Shown: piece by piece, positions 32,390-44,303 of the stretch | Layout: every line of letters starts with the position of its first letter | How positions within the stretch are numbered: position 1 is the first letter of the stretch | Source of the DNA: Neopestalotiopsis rosae | Taxonomy: Eukaryota > Ascomycota > Sordariomycetes > Amphisphaeriales > Sporocadaceae | Direction of reading: 5' to 3' | NCBI GenBank assembly: GCA_023078685.1 | Contig: JALGAS010000006.1 | Span: 806,001 to 870,000, forward strand | Length of the DNA stretch: 64,000 nucleotides | Position numbers and translations under genes: made by a program | The notes under the pieces: generated by a model | The model's database searches: none | The model's input: only the letters and a program-made list of their open reading frames with translations | What the model was told of the DNA's origin: nothing

Positions 32390-32698
32390 ATCATTGTTGT
32401 ACTTAATGCGCGATATATAGTATCACTATGCGAACAAATGAGTTGTGTACAATCCAAATGAGCCTAAATATAACATTGATCGAATATCTTCTGGAGAATG
32501 GTGCAGAGGAAACAACGATACTTGAAAATACATAGCTGTCCTAGGAAGCAATGGATCTGTAAAACTGATGCCCCCATTTGACGACGTATTATCACCGCAT
32601 GGAAAAGAATCTAAAGCATTGAAAAACAAGATAAGCCTTCTTACAAGCATTTTCAATTGCTAGCTCCATTTTCTTTTCACCTGTCTACACTTCTTCAT
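32390..32698. other. Tail-to-tail intergenic stretch
   Basis: About 310 AT-rich bases between the convergent RraA-family and Ldh_2-type genes. No gene is seen. Confidence 0.6.
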
Positions 32699-33836
32699 TT
32701 ACAATGCGTACGCAGTGGTTGACATCGGCAGAGATTCCACGCCGTACTTCTTTGCAATCTCCTCAAACATATCCTTCTCAGCATCTGCGAATGGGATGCC
32801 TTCTCTCGATCTCTGCACACTGAGTCGGTATTCTGGCTCTCCAGGAAACAAAACCTCACTGAAGCCCTCGGCCGGCGTCACACCGTGGACGCGCTGCACC
32901 AGAGTATCCATGCGGGAGCGGAACTCATCCGACGACATGAAGATATCCGGCTTGATGGCAATGAAGGCATGTCCCACGTTCTGCGGGCGCGATTCTTTGT
33001 ACTGATCACCGACCTCGCCTCCAAAGGCTGCACCGGACAAGACACCGGACATGATGTCCATGAGGATGGCAATGCCCGAGCCCTTGGGCCCGCCTATGGG
33101 TGCCATGGAACCGTTCAGGGCTTCATTGGCGTCCTCGGTGGGCTTTCCGTCCTTGTCGTATGCCCATCCAAGAGGAATCTTTTCGCCGCGGCGGGCCGCT
33201 CGTCGTATTTTCCCCTTGGCCACCATGGAAGGAGCCATATCGAGAATGTACGGCACCTCCTTCTTGCTAGGCGCACCAGCGGCAAAGGGTGAGATACCGA
33301 GCAGTGTATCCTTGCCTCCGAATGGCGGCATTTGCTTGGCCGAGTTGGTAAAGACCAAAGAAATCATGCCCTTTTCCAGAGCCTGCAGGACATATGTAGC
33401 GCCCATGCCGAAGTGGTTGGAATTCCTGACCGAGACCATGCCGATGCCGTAGGTCTCAGCGCGCCGAATGGCATCTTCCATGGCCTTGGACGCTACAATG
33501 AAGCCAAAGCCGTTGTCGCCATCAAGATGTGCTGCGACCGGAGTCTTTTCTGAAAACTTGAGATCAGGTTGAGCTTTGACAAGTGAGCTAGACACGCGGT
33601 CCATATACTGCTGCAATCTAGCCAGACCATGAGTGTCCTGCAGTCATGTCAGGCGCTAATTGTTCTAGAGGACATGGGAGATCTCCATGACTTACCACTC
33701 CTCGTACATCTGCCTGTACCAGGCAATCGGCCATAAGCTTGGCGTGCTCATTAGGCAAGCCTGCCTTGCTCAAGACGGCCTGCGCAAATGCCTGGGCGTC
33801 CATTGGCTTAACATAGTAGCGGTTTGGGGTTGCCAT
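32699..33836 (-). CDS. Malate/L-lactate dehydrogenase (Ldh_2) family NAD(P)-dependent oxidoreductase
   Basis: Two exons: 33836-33696 and 33637-32699 (359 residues). Ldh_2 enzymes reduce 2-keto acids or cyclic imino acids to 2-hydroxy or amino acids (malate, sulfolactate, ureidoglycolate, 2,3-diketogulonate, piperideine-2-carboxylate). Seen: ADVRGV joined to DTHGLARL across the 58-nt intron (the family reads DxRGV-x-SHG-x-xR), GDNGFGFIVASKAM, the catalytic-His block VRNSNHFGMG, LDMAPSMVAKGK, and GGPKGSGIAILMDIMSGVLSG. Length (about 350) is normal. The start at MATPNRYYVK is preferred over an in-frame ATG six codons upstream. The neighbouring aldolase and RraA genes point to a catabolic route for a hydroxy or keto acid. 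Confidence 0.92.
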
Positions 33837-34492
33837 GATTACAAAAGACTTCAATCAACAAGAACAAGATAAGAATGAAGGTACATTGCAAATAAGAAAG
33901 GTCTGCGAAGACACTCAAGTATAATAACTAGAATATCATGATTAGATCGTCACATTTCTTACAATATCGCAATGCCCCTCCCCAAGAGCTCGGTCTTTGG
34001 CCGAGAGACCCATTACTGTGAAACCTTATTTCATAGTGGATATGGGAAGCTGTTGGAGGGGTCCGAGTGGATTGTGAAGCCCAGAAACCCCGCATCATCT
34101 AGGTAGTCTCAAACCTGCCAGCATCTCACGAATGGTTCATCTAGGCTCTTCTTGAGGGCTTTTGTCGAAAGAAATTTGTGCCATGAACAATCACGTAGAA
34201 TGGCTGCAAAACTTTTGTCATATGTGTTTCACAGCTTCACGCATACGTATACGTATACGTGGAGCGAAGTGTGTCTCGGTATCCGGCCGAGGGTTCATCA
34301 GCCGCATACAATCCCGGCCTCGATAACCTAGGTATCCAGCAGATGAGCTCTTGGCTGTCATCTGCTAAGGCTACTTGAATCTCACTTTAAAGTGACTGAG
34401 AGGGCTTTTCACACATCTAGAAGACGATTCACGGCTAATCAGATATCGCTCGGGTTCCTTGATCCATATTCTAGTATAAAACACCTCCCCGT
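33837..34492. other. Intergenic stretch with short ATACGT repeat
   Basis: It holds the Ldh_2-type upstream region and the 3' side of the large membrane-protein gene. It contains only short frames. Confidence 0.55.
34243..34260. repeat. Three tandem ATACGT hexamers
   Basis: A short palindromic microsatellite of three units. No function is implied. Confidence 0.8.
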
Positions 34493-37425
34493 TCAGTTCG
34501 CGTCCACCGTTGGGCTCGGCAGGAGATGCAGCTTGTGGAACGCGGGTATGATCAATGAATAAGCTTCCGTCGTATCATGGGCTAGCCCGCCATGAACGAC
34601 CTCGTTTGCAATGGCACTGAAGACAGAGTTCTCCAAGGGTATTGGTGGTTGGAACAAATTGCGCGTGATGTCATCCTCACGACTGTGTCGGACTGTTTCC
34701 CCCAGGACTTGACTGATGTTGTTTGCCATAGCAAGAATGAACAAGGAGAAAAGTTCTTGCGCGAAGTGCATCTCGAGGCTCGAGTCTTCACGAGTTTGGA
34801 CAACCAGTACATCACCCTCCTGGAATTCCCTGTCTTCCTCTGGCGTGCTTGTTGTGTCGTCCGATCTACAACGTACCGTTAGCTCCCGAAAGTCAGTTCA
34901 GGATGAAGGCACTTACTCAGCCATCGGTGAAAGGAACATTCCAAGAAACCACGTCATCTCTGCAGTCGGGTTATCTGATGTCTCTTTTGGATCAATGTTC
35001 GCGCCATTTGGGAGTGGTATTTCCCTGATAGCAACGCCTAGCCATTGGGACAAGGCATGTGGAACTTGGTCGCGATTATCCATCGAGACCGTGCCGACAA
35101 TACGCCCACTTCTGCCAAATACAACATCGTTGAATGCTCCTATGTTGGCTCTTGTGACAGACGAATTGAACCTTTCGATAGCGCTTCGCCTTCTGGCCAT
35201 CGAGTACAACCAGAGTGATAGTACACCAGCAACCAATACTCGGTCATGCAGCTTCCATCGAACTGGGCCACTCCCAGTATTGGGGTCGTCATTCACTACC
35301 CTCTCCAACCTGAAATACAGTCTTCTGGCTTGCGTTTGTGTATCAGTCGGCATCCGCGTCGAGATGGTGAATCCCCAAAACACTTGAGAGATTTCAGCCC
35401 CCACTACCTTCGAGTCTGAGTCACCCTTGTCGGCGCCAACTTGGGGAATTTGAATGCCTTCCTTCTTCCATTTGATAGCATTGACATCGCATAAGATATT
35501 CATGACCCGATCCACGACGGATATTAGCGAGCTGGCTGCATTAATAATTGCGTTTTCTGCTGGCATAACTTTGTCAATCTGTTTGTATACTTCCAACGCA
35601 GTCGACACATCATCTTCTGACCGAGATTTAGTGGTCGTCAAGTCCACGCCGACAAGGCCCTCAATTCGGAGAGGCGTAAATAATTGCTGGAACATATACA
35701 GCTCCCGCATTGGTATTCCAACATCACGTATTGACTGAATGACTTCTTGCTTCGGGATGATGCGACCGAATAATTTCATTGCTCTTCTTCGGTAGGAGTC
35801 GTAACCCATAATTGGTTCCCAGATGATCTCATTGGCACCTTGAAGTTCTGGATGGGGAGGAATGTCCCAGAAGGGTATATGTCCGATCTGCGAATTGCGC
35901 TGGGCCGTTGCGCCACCAGCACCCGGCATTCCTCGCAGTTTCTGGAAACACTTGAATTTAACATCCAAACCCATCATTTGAAAATATCTATCACTTTTGG
36001 CATATGATAAGCGGTTGTTCACGCACATACCTTCGAGAAGATGTGAAGGGTCAGCCATGCCATCTCGTGCCCGTCTAGAATGGCGTGTGTCACGGGATCG
36101 AAAGCAAGCCCTCGCCGAACCCACGCGCGAATTCCAGTCATAATTATCGTAATACCAAGTTGAAGTATAGTGGCTGACCAATGAAGCGCTCGAAGACCAA
36201 CGAACTGGATTATAAAGCCAACAACTGAGGCTAGGGAAGAAATGGCTGCCAATGAGCTGAAACGTTTGTCAGAAGGTACAGTCTTGACTGCAAAGTGTTT
36301 TTGAAAGCGATCGATGACGCGAGAAATTTTGCAACATGGACTAGGCGTAACGGTCATACCTGTAATCGGCAGCATTGAGACGAGAAGTCCGAATACTGCT
36401 GTTGTCTTCGTTATTGAATATCGCGTAAGATGAGAAATGCTGGTCGCTGACAGTGCAGGCCCGCTGCAGTCGCAATATTTGCATATCACGGTTGTCCGCC
36501 TTTGTGAACTTGTGTTCATCCGTGACTCCCTCGATAACATGACCACAAACCATTGTGCCTAGAACAACGAGAGTAGTTCCAATGACAAAACATGGATAGC
36601 CATAGCTCTGAACCTGGACATCAGCTTTCGGCCACTTCCAGACGTATGTTGCTATGCCAGGAATAACAACTGCAATAAACTGTAGGATTATCCCCACCAC
36701 GGCCCAAGTCCACAATTCCCAAGACGGAGCAGTGGCGTTTCGAACGTTAAGAGCTAGATTAGGAGCAGCATCACTCAATGGCTTGACGTCATCAAGTCGT
36801 AAACTCGAATCTCTGCCGAGATGGCCACGATCATCGGCAGACTTGATGTCAAGAACCTCCCCGTCAGAGATCACCAGTGTCTTCATGCCTGCTGGTTGGC
36901 CCATGACACGGACAATTTCGTGGCCACTCCATAGTTCACAGACATCGTCGGATGTGGAAGATAGCAGCTCTTGTTCCGCATCAGACTGGCTCTCTCTCGC
37001 TCTAATAACATAATTAAGTCAGACCACGAAGCTGTTGGAGGTATAGGTGTGAAGATTTACCTTCCCACCATGGCTTTCAGCATCTTGACGCGACCAACAC
37101 GAATGGCGCTAACGATGATAGTCATAATTCCCAAAGGGCCCATTGCCAGTAGAATATTGTCAGCCCAACCCATACCTACTAATAATGAGCCAAAGTCCAT
37201 ATATTCAGGAACGCTGGATGATATACTGCACTCGAAAGTATTAGTCAAACACCCAATAAAAGTTCATCTGCACTGGCACAGCAGTACTTGCCTCATGCTT
37301 AAGAACTGTTTCGTCACCTGTTCACCAAACAGCGTGAGAAGAGGAGCTAGGTCACTAAAGAGATTGTTTGAAAATTCATCTCCGGCGAATTCTTGTGAAC
37401 TCGATGATCCTGTAAAGTTGGCCAT
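34493..37425 (-). CDS. Large multi-pass fungal membrane protein, orphan family, contains a GC-AG intron
   Basis: Six exons: 37425-37292, 37225-37061, 37001-36360, 36256-36031, 35941-34917, 34865-34493 (854 residues). I know similar uncharacterised proteins in filamentous fungi that share the MGWADNILLAMGPLGI block. Hydrophobic segments: one at the start of exon 2, two in exon 3 (WTWAVVGIILQFIAVVIPG and CFVIGTTLVVLGTMVCG), two in exon 4, and a weaker one in exon 5. Exon 5 is otherwise a soluble, charged region. Intron 1 uses AG|GCAAGT; the nearby GT donor would give a frame-disrupted product, while the GC donor joins in frame (phase 2). Exon 3 ends in a region just before ...SLAAISSL. No catalytic motif is visible. 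The role is unknown; the SDR and HET genes follow upstream. Confidence 0.85.
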
Positions 37426-38670
37426 GGCTAATGAACGCACTAGATGAGAATGTTAAGATGTTGTCTGAAGAAGAAGAAAAATAATGTGGGAGTTTCTCTT
37501 CCACGACGGTCCTTTTATCGCAGCCTTATTCTGTCGGTAGGGACAGACGAGGAAGTGGTTTGCGAAAGCTGGGCGGGGTCGCCGACATCCAGCTGCAGCA
37601 TGTAAGAACCAGAATTCATCCATTTCGTGAGCTATTGGCTCGAAGATGGTGGCACAAATGGTTGCTACCCTGATTGCAGGAGGCTTCAGCCTCACCGGTA
37701 CCCGGGTGTTGACTATCGGTGAACGGAAGGGCGTATGGTCATTGCATCCACGAATTTTACGCTATCATCGTCAATATCTTGAGAATAGCAGATGACACTA
37801 AACACGATTCGGATGGTAAGTTCCTGAGTTTTACATTGGAGTTTCCTGGACTGACAAGAAAGTATGTTGCTTGTACGTGTCGTGAGAGATGCGTGACAGG
37901 ATCGAGTCGTGCTCTAGAACGACGGTTATTGAGAACCGCAATTATACTGCTGGGGTGGAGAATGTGATTGCGATCCACTGATGCGACTTCACAACTCAAT
38001 GCATCGCAGTGAGGAGAATCCTGCAGTACGTAGCAAGGGTCGTTTGCCCGGACAAGGATCTCTACTGGTCAATTGGTAAACGATCTTATGTACGTTCCTT
38101 GGTAACAAGCTACTATATGTGTCTCTTTGTAGGCTTACATGGGGTACAACGTTGACGAATTCTTCGCCAGCACCGCTTTCGCAAATCGGCTGTTTGATGC
38201 ACACTCCATGGATGAGTCGAAAAGGTGCTCTATGTTGTATGGTGCCTTTGATAGTCTATCAAGCTTGCGCCTACCACCAACGGCAATGCTGTGGACTGCA
38301 TTGAATGGGTCTGGCTAAGGTATGTGCTTCATAACCAATCGTATTGCGCTGCGAAAAGTAGTAAGCGATGAAAGGCTGACCGAGATGGAATCTTAGTAGA
38401 CAGTAAAGTCTTAGCCTCCAAGGTTCCTTGAAGAGTGAGTTGCGTGAGTGCAGAAAGAAGCAAGGGGGATACCCTCGTTGGTGCGCTGTTATGCACGCGT
38501 TGTGGGTGGCACCCAACAAACACCATGTTAGTGAGTAGGTCCGCAGCGCATCATAAGTGTATGGATTTAAGCAAGCTGGATAGCACGTATGTTTGTTAGA
38601 CGCCGTAGACTCAATAGATTCATCTATACAGAATACGTGTGGGAATGCATATCAACCTAATTCAAAATTC
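37426..38670. other. Intergenic stretch, no supported gene
   Basis: About 1.2 kb between the membrane-protein start and the SDR stop. Frames of 60-80 codons occur on both strands with no domain signal. Confidence 0.55.
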
Positions 38671-39864
38671 TCACTCCCATTTGGTGAGAATTGTTTCTCC
38701 AGGTTTCAATTCAACCAGCTTGACTGTCTCCTTCCAGACCAAGTCCCTTGCTGCTTGATTTCTGGACTCCTCGCTTGTTTCCATTGGCGTTGTCCCGTAA
38801 AAATACTTGTCCTTGAATGAATCATCGTGATCTACCGTTGCAAATGCGGCTTCCAGAACGTCGCTGCCCGAGCGACTCGGCAGTCTGATGGTTTCATTGT
38901 CTGGCTTAAAATATAAGACAAGCCGGTAAATGAACTGGAAAAGAAGCACCCGAATCACCCATGGTGCAGACCTCTGAAAGCCTGTCATCATCGCGCCCGG
39001 GTCGACACCCACGACGGAAATCTTGTTGAGTTCGGCGTCGGCGTTAAGTCGCGCCTGGAGCTCGTGTTGCATCATGATGAGGAAGAGCTTGGCGGCGCCG
39101 TACCGTCGGTAGCCATTGCACCAAGACGGGTCTTCCGCCGCGGAACTCCATGTTCCCTTAGCGATGGCCTCATAGGTGGAGGCGTCTGGGACAAATGTCT
39201 GGTATTTGGAATCATCAAAGGCTTTGGTGCGTGCGTTTCGCGGGTCTTTCGGGCTGTAAATTTGGGAGAAAATTAATGCCGTGTCCTAGTATTATGTTCA
39301 GAAGGCAAAGGCTTCGTTAAACTTTGTAACTTACTCATGGCTTTGACTTCCAATTACCACTATCCGGCCATTCGCTTTATCCACACTCTTGAGTAAGAGA
39401 AGAGTGAGGAGCCAGTGACCCAGATAATTTGCTGCGAATGTCGTATCGAGTCCATCGTCTGTCCATGACTGATTGCCGAAATCTAAAAGTCCTGCACCCA
39501 ATACGATGACGCGAATTGGTGGGATTTCTCCAGCGGACACACGAGCCTTTTCCGTCTAGTATTAGCAATGTCGACTTCAACATACGGAGTGGTAGAGAAG
39601 GGCGCTGGTATATACGTTGATTCTCTCTGCGACCTGGCGAACGCTATCCAGCTTTGTCAAGTCAAGCGCAATGATATCATGAGTGTGCGATGCGCCGTGC
39701 TTCAGGGCAGCATTCAGAGTCTCGGCTTTTGTTGGATCACGGACAGTGTATAATCCATGGTAGGTGGAGAACTCGGGCTTGGAGACGATTTGTTCTATGA
39801 TCGCGCTACTGAGTCCACCGTTGCTACCTGTAACGAGAATAGCGCCTTTGGCAGCTGCAGTCAT
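38671..39864 (-). CDS. Short-chain dehydrogenase/reductase
   Basis: Three exons: 39864-39616, 39555-39335, 39253-38671 (350 residues). The cofactor loop is seen as LVTGSNGGLS (family TGxxxGxG; the last Gly is Ser here). NYLGHWLLT is the structural Asn block and YRRYGAAK contains the catalytic Tyr-x3-Lys. The acceptor TTTACAG at 39254 restores the conserved SQSHD-PKDPRN junction; the earlier AG gives a stop codon within four codons. The C-terminus has a hydrophobic stretch (VIRVLLFQFIYRLVLYF) that may dip into a membrane. It resembles retinol dehydrogenase-like fungal SDRs; substrate unknown. The HET gene lies 627 bases upstream on the same strand. Confidence 0.9.
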
Positions 39865-40491
39865 TTTGTCGTCTGGAATTGCAGGCCTGTGTCTTTGAAC
39901 AACTAATTATCGTGGCTCAATGTCAATAATAACAAGATAGAAAATAACGAAGACGTAGATGATCGATTGCCGCGTAAAGAAGAGAAGCAGAAGCCGACAT
40001 GCATGTTGGCTGTTGGTGCTACTATCCACCTTTTGCGGCACAGGTGCGCCAGGTATTCGAGGAGCAGATGGTAGAAGGGAAGAACAATGTCCGAGGATCA
40101 AATGAAGGGTACAATGCTACGAGGGACCTAGGTAGGTGGTATACCATATGGAAGTACTTTGTCAGTTGGAAATACTTACGTATCAATGCTGTGCAAATTA
40201 AGCCATTTGGCAGGCACCTAATATTATGTTACGCCGTCATTCTAGGCCGTTGGTTTTCGTTACGGCTGACACTTGAAAGTTGATACGCTAAAAATGGGCT
40301 TGATTGCGCCCTACCAGCACGTACTGTAGGTGCTGTGGGGGAATCCTGCCGACCAGTGCAGCGATATCAAGATTCAATTTCTCCCAATGCGGTTCTCCGC
40401 GACAATCGCATCTCGAGTCCTATCTCATTGGCCCCTGATCTGCAGAGAGATACTTGAAAGTCCAAATGTTGCGATTATTGGCAAGCGAATA
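39865..40491. other. Intergenic stretch, no supported gene
   Basis: It holds the SDR upstream region, downstream of the HET gene on the same strand. AT-rich, only short frames. Confidence 0.6.
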
Positions 40492-42957
40492 CTAAACCAA
40501 GTCCAACTGCTCGACATTGACACCCCGTTCAGATAGCTCAGATTGTAATTGTTCATATGGTACGTGAACGAACCGATCACATAGCCACTCATTCTTGGGC
40601 CAACGCAATCGCAAGACGTCCAGATCGAATGGGAGTTCTGTCAGGCGGGGATCCATCTTCACTATTTGACCTTTGTCCGGACCATATACTGATCGGGGAT
40701 CGAACGACCCTGTTCCACCATGTACCGGCAACTCCTTGATAAACTCCTCTCCATCCTCGATTGAGTACGATCGGTGCCAAATTGGAGGAAGTTCGCCCAA
40801 TATCGGCTCTCCGTTGGAAAACCAGGGAAGAAATGCAGGGCCCACAACCTTGTATCGGGGAAGAGCGCCGTCTGCGATTGTGTTTATATTGACAGAGGAT
40901 ATGGGACGCAGAAGCATGGGCACGTTACACCCGAATAGAACCCAGACACAGTCGCCTGGTTCCATGGCCGGTGCCCATGAGAGACCAACTTTACCACTCC
41001 GGGTACGAAAAAGTTGTAATTGCCATTTTCTAGCCTTTTGGATTGAGTTGACCAAGGATTCAGGCATGTCAGAAGGTGATCCTCTCATTGTTTGTCCCAA
41101 GGCAGACATCCACGGTCGAATGTCTCGAAGTCGTGCGGAGAGATCGTCGGAAATCTCCCAAGCGTGAGTAGGCGCCGGAGAAGCCCAGTCAGACTCGCAT
41201 GCAAATAGTGACAAGACGTAAGCGTCGCCAAGGGTAAAGGTACCGGCCGGATTGATACGGTAATGTGCACCCAAGTCTCTTGTCTCGGACATGAGGAACT
41301 CCCGGAAAGTACGAAGAGTACATTCCAGTGACTCGGTATCTGAGAAAGCAATTGCGTGGCCGACTGTATCTATATGTACGCCTGCTACCTGTAGGATGTC
41401 GCCCGTGATCTTGAACGAAGTAGCAAGTCTGACAGAAGCTTTAAGTCCGCTGTCAGCGAGAAATAATGTTGGCATCATTGGAACGTTCATGTTGGCCCAA
41501 TCTGGAACCCTAGATATCCCAAGCCGGGTCAGTAGGTTGTAGTCTTTACTTGATTGAATAGAGATGAAACTGACCACGTCGGTGCTGCCCATCTGGAAAG
41601 ACTGGAGCTTGACCATCGGCACTGATTCAGTATTATCAGATCATCGTTGGCCTGCAAGTAGGAGACAACGGCATCTCGATATACCTCAGGCGCCGGCCTG
41701 GAATAGTCAGGATGGATTCCATTGCGCTCATCTGCATTATTTAGCAAGGAACGATTGGCATAGATTCGATCACGATCATCGGAACATTCTGTACCCCAGT
41801 GTATCTCACGGAGGGCAGACAGGCTTCCGTCCATACCATCCATTCGACCTGGTGCAATGTGGTTCAAGGCGACCCCAGTGTAAAATGCCCCATGCGTCAG
41901 GACGGGGAACGGGTTCGGGTTTGTCTTGTTCTTCACAAATGTAATATACATCCCGCTTGCACGGAAATGTCTCCATGGCATGGATAGAGATCCACAAACA
42001 ATGACGGATGTATCGCCCCTTGCCAGGGCGACTTCTTGACGGATCCATAATCGCTTAAACCACGGCCGCTGCAGCATTCGTTTCGCAGCTCCCAGGGCAT
42101 CGGGGGTAAGCTCAATAGGTAGCCGCCATTCATCACGTTTATCTTGGAAGGAAGTTTTGGTGGGTCTTGTTGGGTCGTTGTCAGGGTCCGAGAGGTACTT
42201 TCCCAGCATGCCAAATGTAGAAAAGGCAAGGTGAGATTCATTATCCTCTTCGCCTATCCAAGCCACAACGGCATCTGCGTTTGCGTAGATGGCACCCATC
42301 TTTTGGACCTGAGTGAGTCAGACTTGGTTTGTTCCAGAGTTTTGACTCACAAGTGCAGTCCATACGTACCTGAATAGACTTTTCATTGTTATCGTCTTGA
42401 TTTATGCAAATCTGGTCAACCCAAAGGTCCCTTGGCTTGTTCTGTCGGCGCAGGCGTTTCAAAGCTAAGAACAGATTTTCGCCGATTTGAAATCGGTGTG
42501 CCTGGTCCGAATGAGCATCTGACACCATTACATACTTCGACTCCATTCCTCCCGCCCCCCAGACATAAGACAATGCCTCGTACCGAGGCTTTATGCAGCC
42601 TTTCCGCAAAGGATAGTCATGAATTGCTCCAAGGTCGGATGTTGTGACCATTCGCTTCATGCGGGACCCAACCTGAAGGTGTTGGATACGCGATAAAAGC
42701 GAAGACTTTCCCCCTTCATCGCCACTATTCGAGACTTCTACTTGCGTTACACTATTGTCAAGTTCATCATCCTCGTAGATGTTGAAACTAACTTGGCGTA
42801 AGTTAATGTGGATTGCTAAATCGTCATCATCTTGCGCAGGATGGAGAGTTGCGATACGAATGTGGCGAGGAGGCAAAGGCTCGTAATTGTATTTTTGGAT
42901 GTCAGGGGGACTCATTATTTCGGATGCGTTCTCTAGTTGCGCCAGGCTGTCACTCAA
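40492..42957 (-). CDS. Heterokaryon-incompatibility (HET) domain protein
   Basis: Three exons: 42957-42370, 42308-41575, 41509-40492 (779 residues). HET proteins act in fungal non-self recognition and programmed cell death after hyphal fusion; the HET domain is distantly related to TIR folds. The domain spans roughly residues 125-290: YEALSYVWG, DLWVDQICINQDD, then across intron 1 SIQVQKMGAIYANADAVVAW. Intron 2 (65 nt, GTCAGT donor) links AAPTW to VPDWANMN; without it the frame reaches a stop. The C-terminal 450 residues are the less conserved part with GDCVWVLFG and YKVVGPAF blocks typical of the het-6-like class. No STAND/NACHT or WD repeats are attached. Intact. Confidence 0.92.
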
Positions 42958-43634
42958 TTTCAGTTTTTGTCGTGCTTTCGTAGCGGATCGTAGCAGAATA
43001 CAGCAAGTTTTGGATCAATCGTGGAGGAATGCTACTGTTTCCTTCATATCGTGTGAAACGTAGAATCTCTTCAGTCGTGAGTGATTAGGCAAAGTTTTGG
43101 GTGCAAAATGGTCAAGAGATGAAGAGGGAGTCAATACGTCGACCAGCCTGACTGTTGAACTAAGGTAACATCCCTTCCCCGCTCTGTCAATGTGGGCATA
43201 TAAATAGATTCATCTGGTTAGGCTGCATGAGGCTGCAGCCCTGATCGCAGCCCTTTCTCGGGTTGCTTAGGAATAGCTAAAAAAAAAAAGTCTACCTTTG
43301 ATGAAGAGCTGATAGTTATGAAAATGTCGGTCAGGGAGTTGGATCAAGAATCTGACCCCTGAGCTCTCGTCTTACTAGTGGGACCATTGTGCCCCTTCTA
43401 ATAAGATTGTAGACCTATGATTTCAAAGACATCAAGAAGTCGAGAAGCACAAATGAGTGGAGCGAATCGATGTTGTGATATAAAAAGTTCCGATTATTAG
43501 TGTAACATGCCAGTGCAAAACTGAAGGTCAATAATCCTCGTGTTCCCCTCTACAAATAAGCCCTAAACAAGATCCTTCACCTGACTTTCGTGCCATATCC
43601 CATTTATGCTCTATAATTACAGAGCATGCATCAA
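42958..43634. other. Intergenic stretch, HET promoter region
   Basis: It holds the HET upstream region and the 3' end of the GPI-protein gene. An A10-12 run lies at about 43280. No supported frame. Confidence 0.55.
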
Positions 43635-44303
43635 TCACAGAGCATACATCAAGCCAGCTGCTCCAAGGACAAGAGCCGACATCATGTAGGGGAGGTCCAG
43701 GCCCGCCGCGCCGGCCTGAACGGGGGAGGTACCGTTGCCAGCCGAAGTGGTAGTAGTTCCAGTAGCCGTAATGACAGATGTCGTTCCGTCAATAACAGTA
43801 ACCGTAGCACTGCCCGCAGCTCCGGTGCCAGTAGCCTCAGTAGCACTAGTGATGAAGGTCCCGAAAGCGGTGGTGGTGGGAGCGATGAGAGTGAGCGACG
43901 CGCCAGTCGAGGTGGTGCCAGTGGTGGTGCCACCGATGGAGGTGGTCAAGCTCGTCGACTTGCAGACGATGCTGCCGACCTGCACGCTGTTGGTGGACAG
44001 GAAGGAGGGGGTGCCAAAAGAAAAGGTCTTGCCACCTGCTCCGGTGCCGTCGGTGCCCTGGTAAGAATTGCAGGTAATGGTCTCCACGGCGGCGTCTTTG
44101 GCGCTGGTCAGGTACAGCTTCGAGACCTGGTACAAGTTCTTGGGGTCGGTGTAAACAGTATCGAGAGGCACGTAAATGGTCTGGTTTGATGCGGCGTTGT
44201 TGGCGCCGCCGTGGGGCGACTCAACAAAGACGATGGCTTGGGGGCTAGCATATGCCTTACCGGCAATGGCGGCCACGGAAGCGATGAGGGTAGAGGCGCG
44301 CAT
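43635..44303 (-). CDS. Ser/Thr-rich GPI-anchored surface protein
   Basis: An intronless product of 222 residues. The frame extends further upstream, but the ATG at 44303 directly opens a signal peptide (STLIASVAAIAGKAYA), so I start there. The mature part has a globular segment of about 100 residues with two Cys (TITC and SIVC), probably disulphide-linked, and two sequons, followed by a long Ser/Thr-rich stalk and a hydrophobic C-terminus (MMSALVLGAAGLMYAL) typical of GPI attachment. This is a common type of fungal surface protein; the exact family is not recognised. It is probably wall- or membrane-bound. Confidence 0.8.
   Translation of the reverse strand: MRASTLIASVAAIAGKAYASPQAIVFVESPHGGANNAASNQTIYVPLDTVYTDPKNLYQVSKLYLTSAKDAAVETITCNSYQGTDGTGAGGKTFSFGTPSFLSTNSVQVGSIVCKSTSLTTSIGGTTTGTTSTGASLTLIAPTTTAFGTFITSATEATGTGAAGSATVTVIDGTTSVITATGTTTTSAGNGTSPVQAGAAGLDLPYMMSALVLGAAGLMYAL

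Noticed and set aside
39294..39300. Earlier AG as acceptor for SDR exon 3
   Set aside because: It gives an immediate stop codon; the TTTACAG acceptor at 39254 restores the conserved SHDPKD block.
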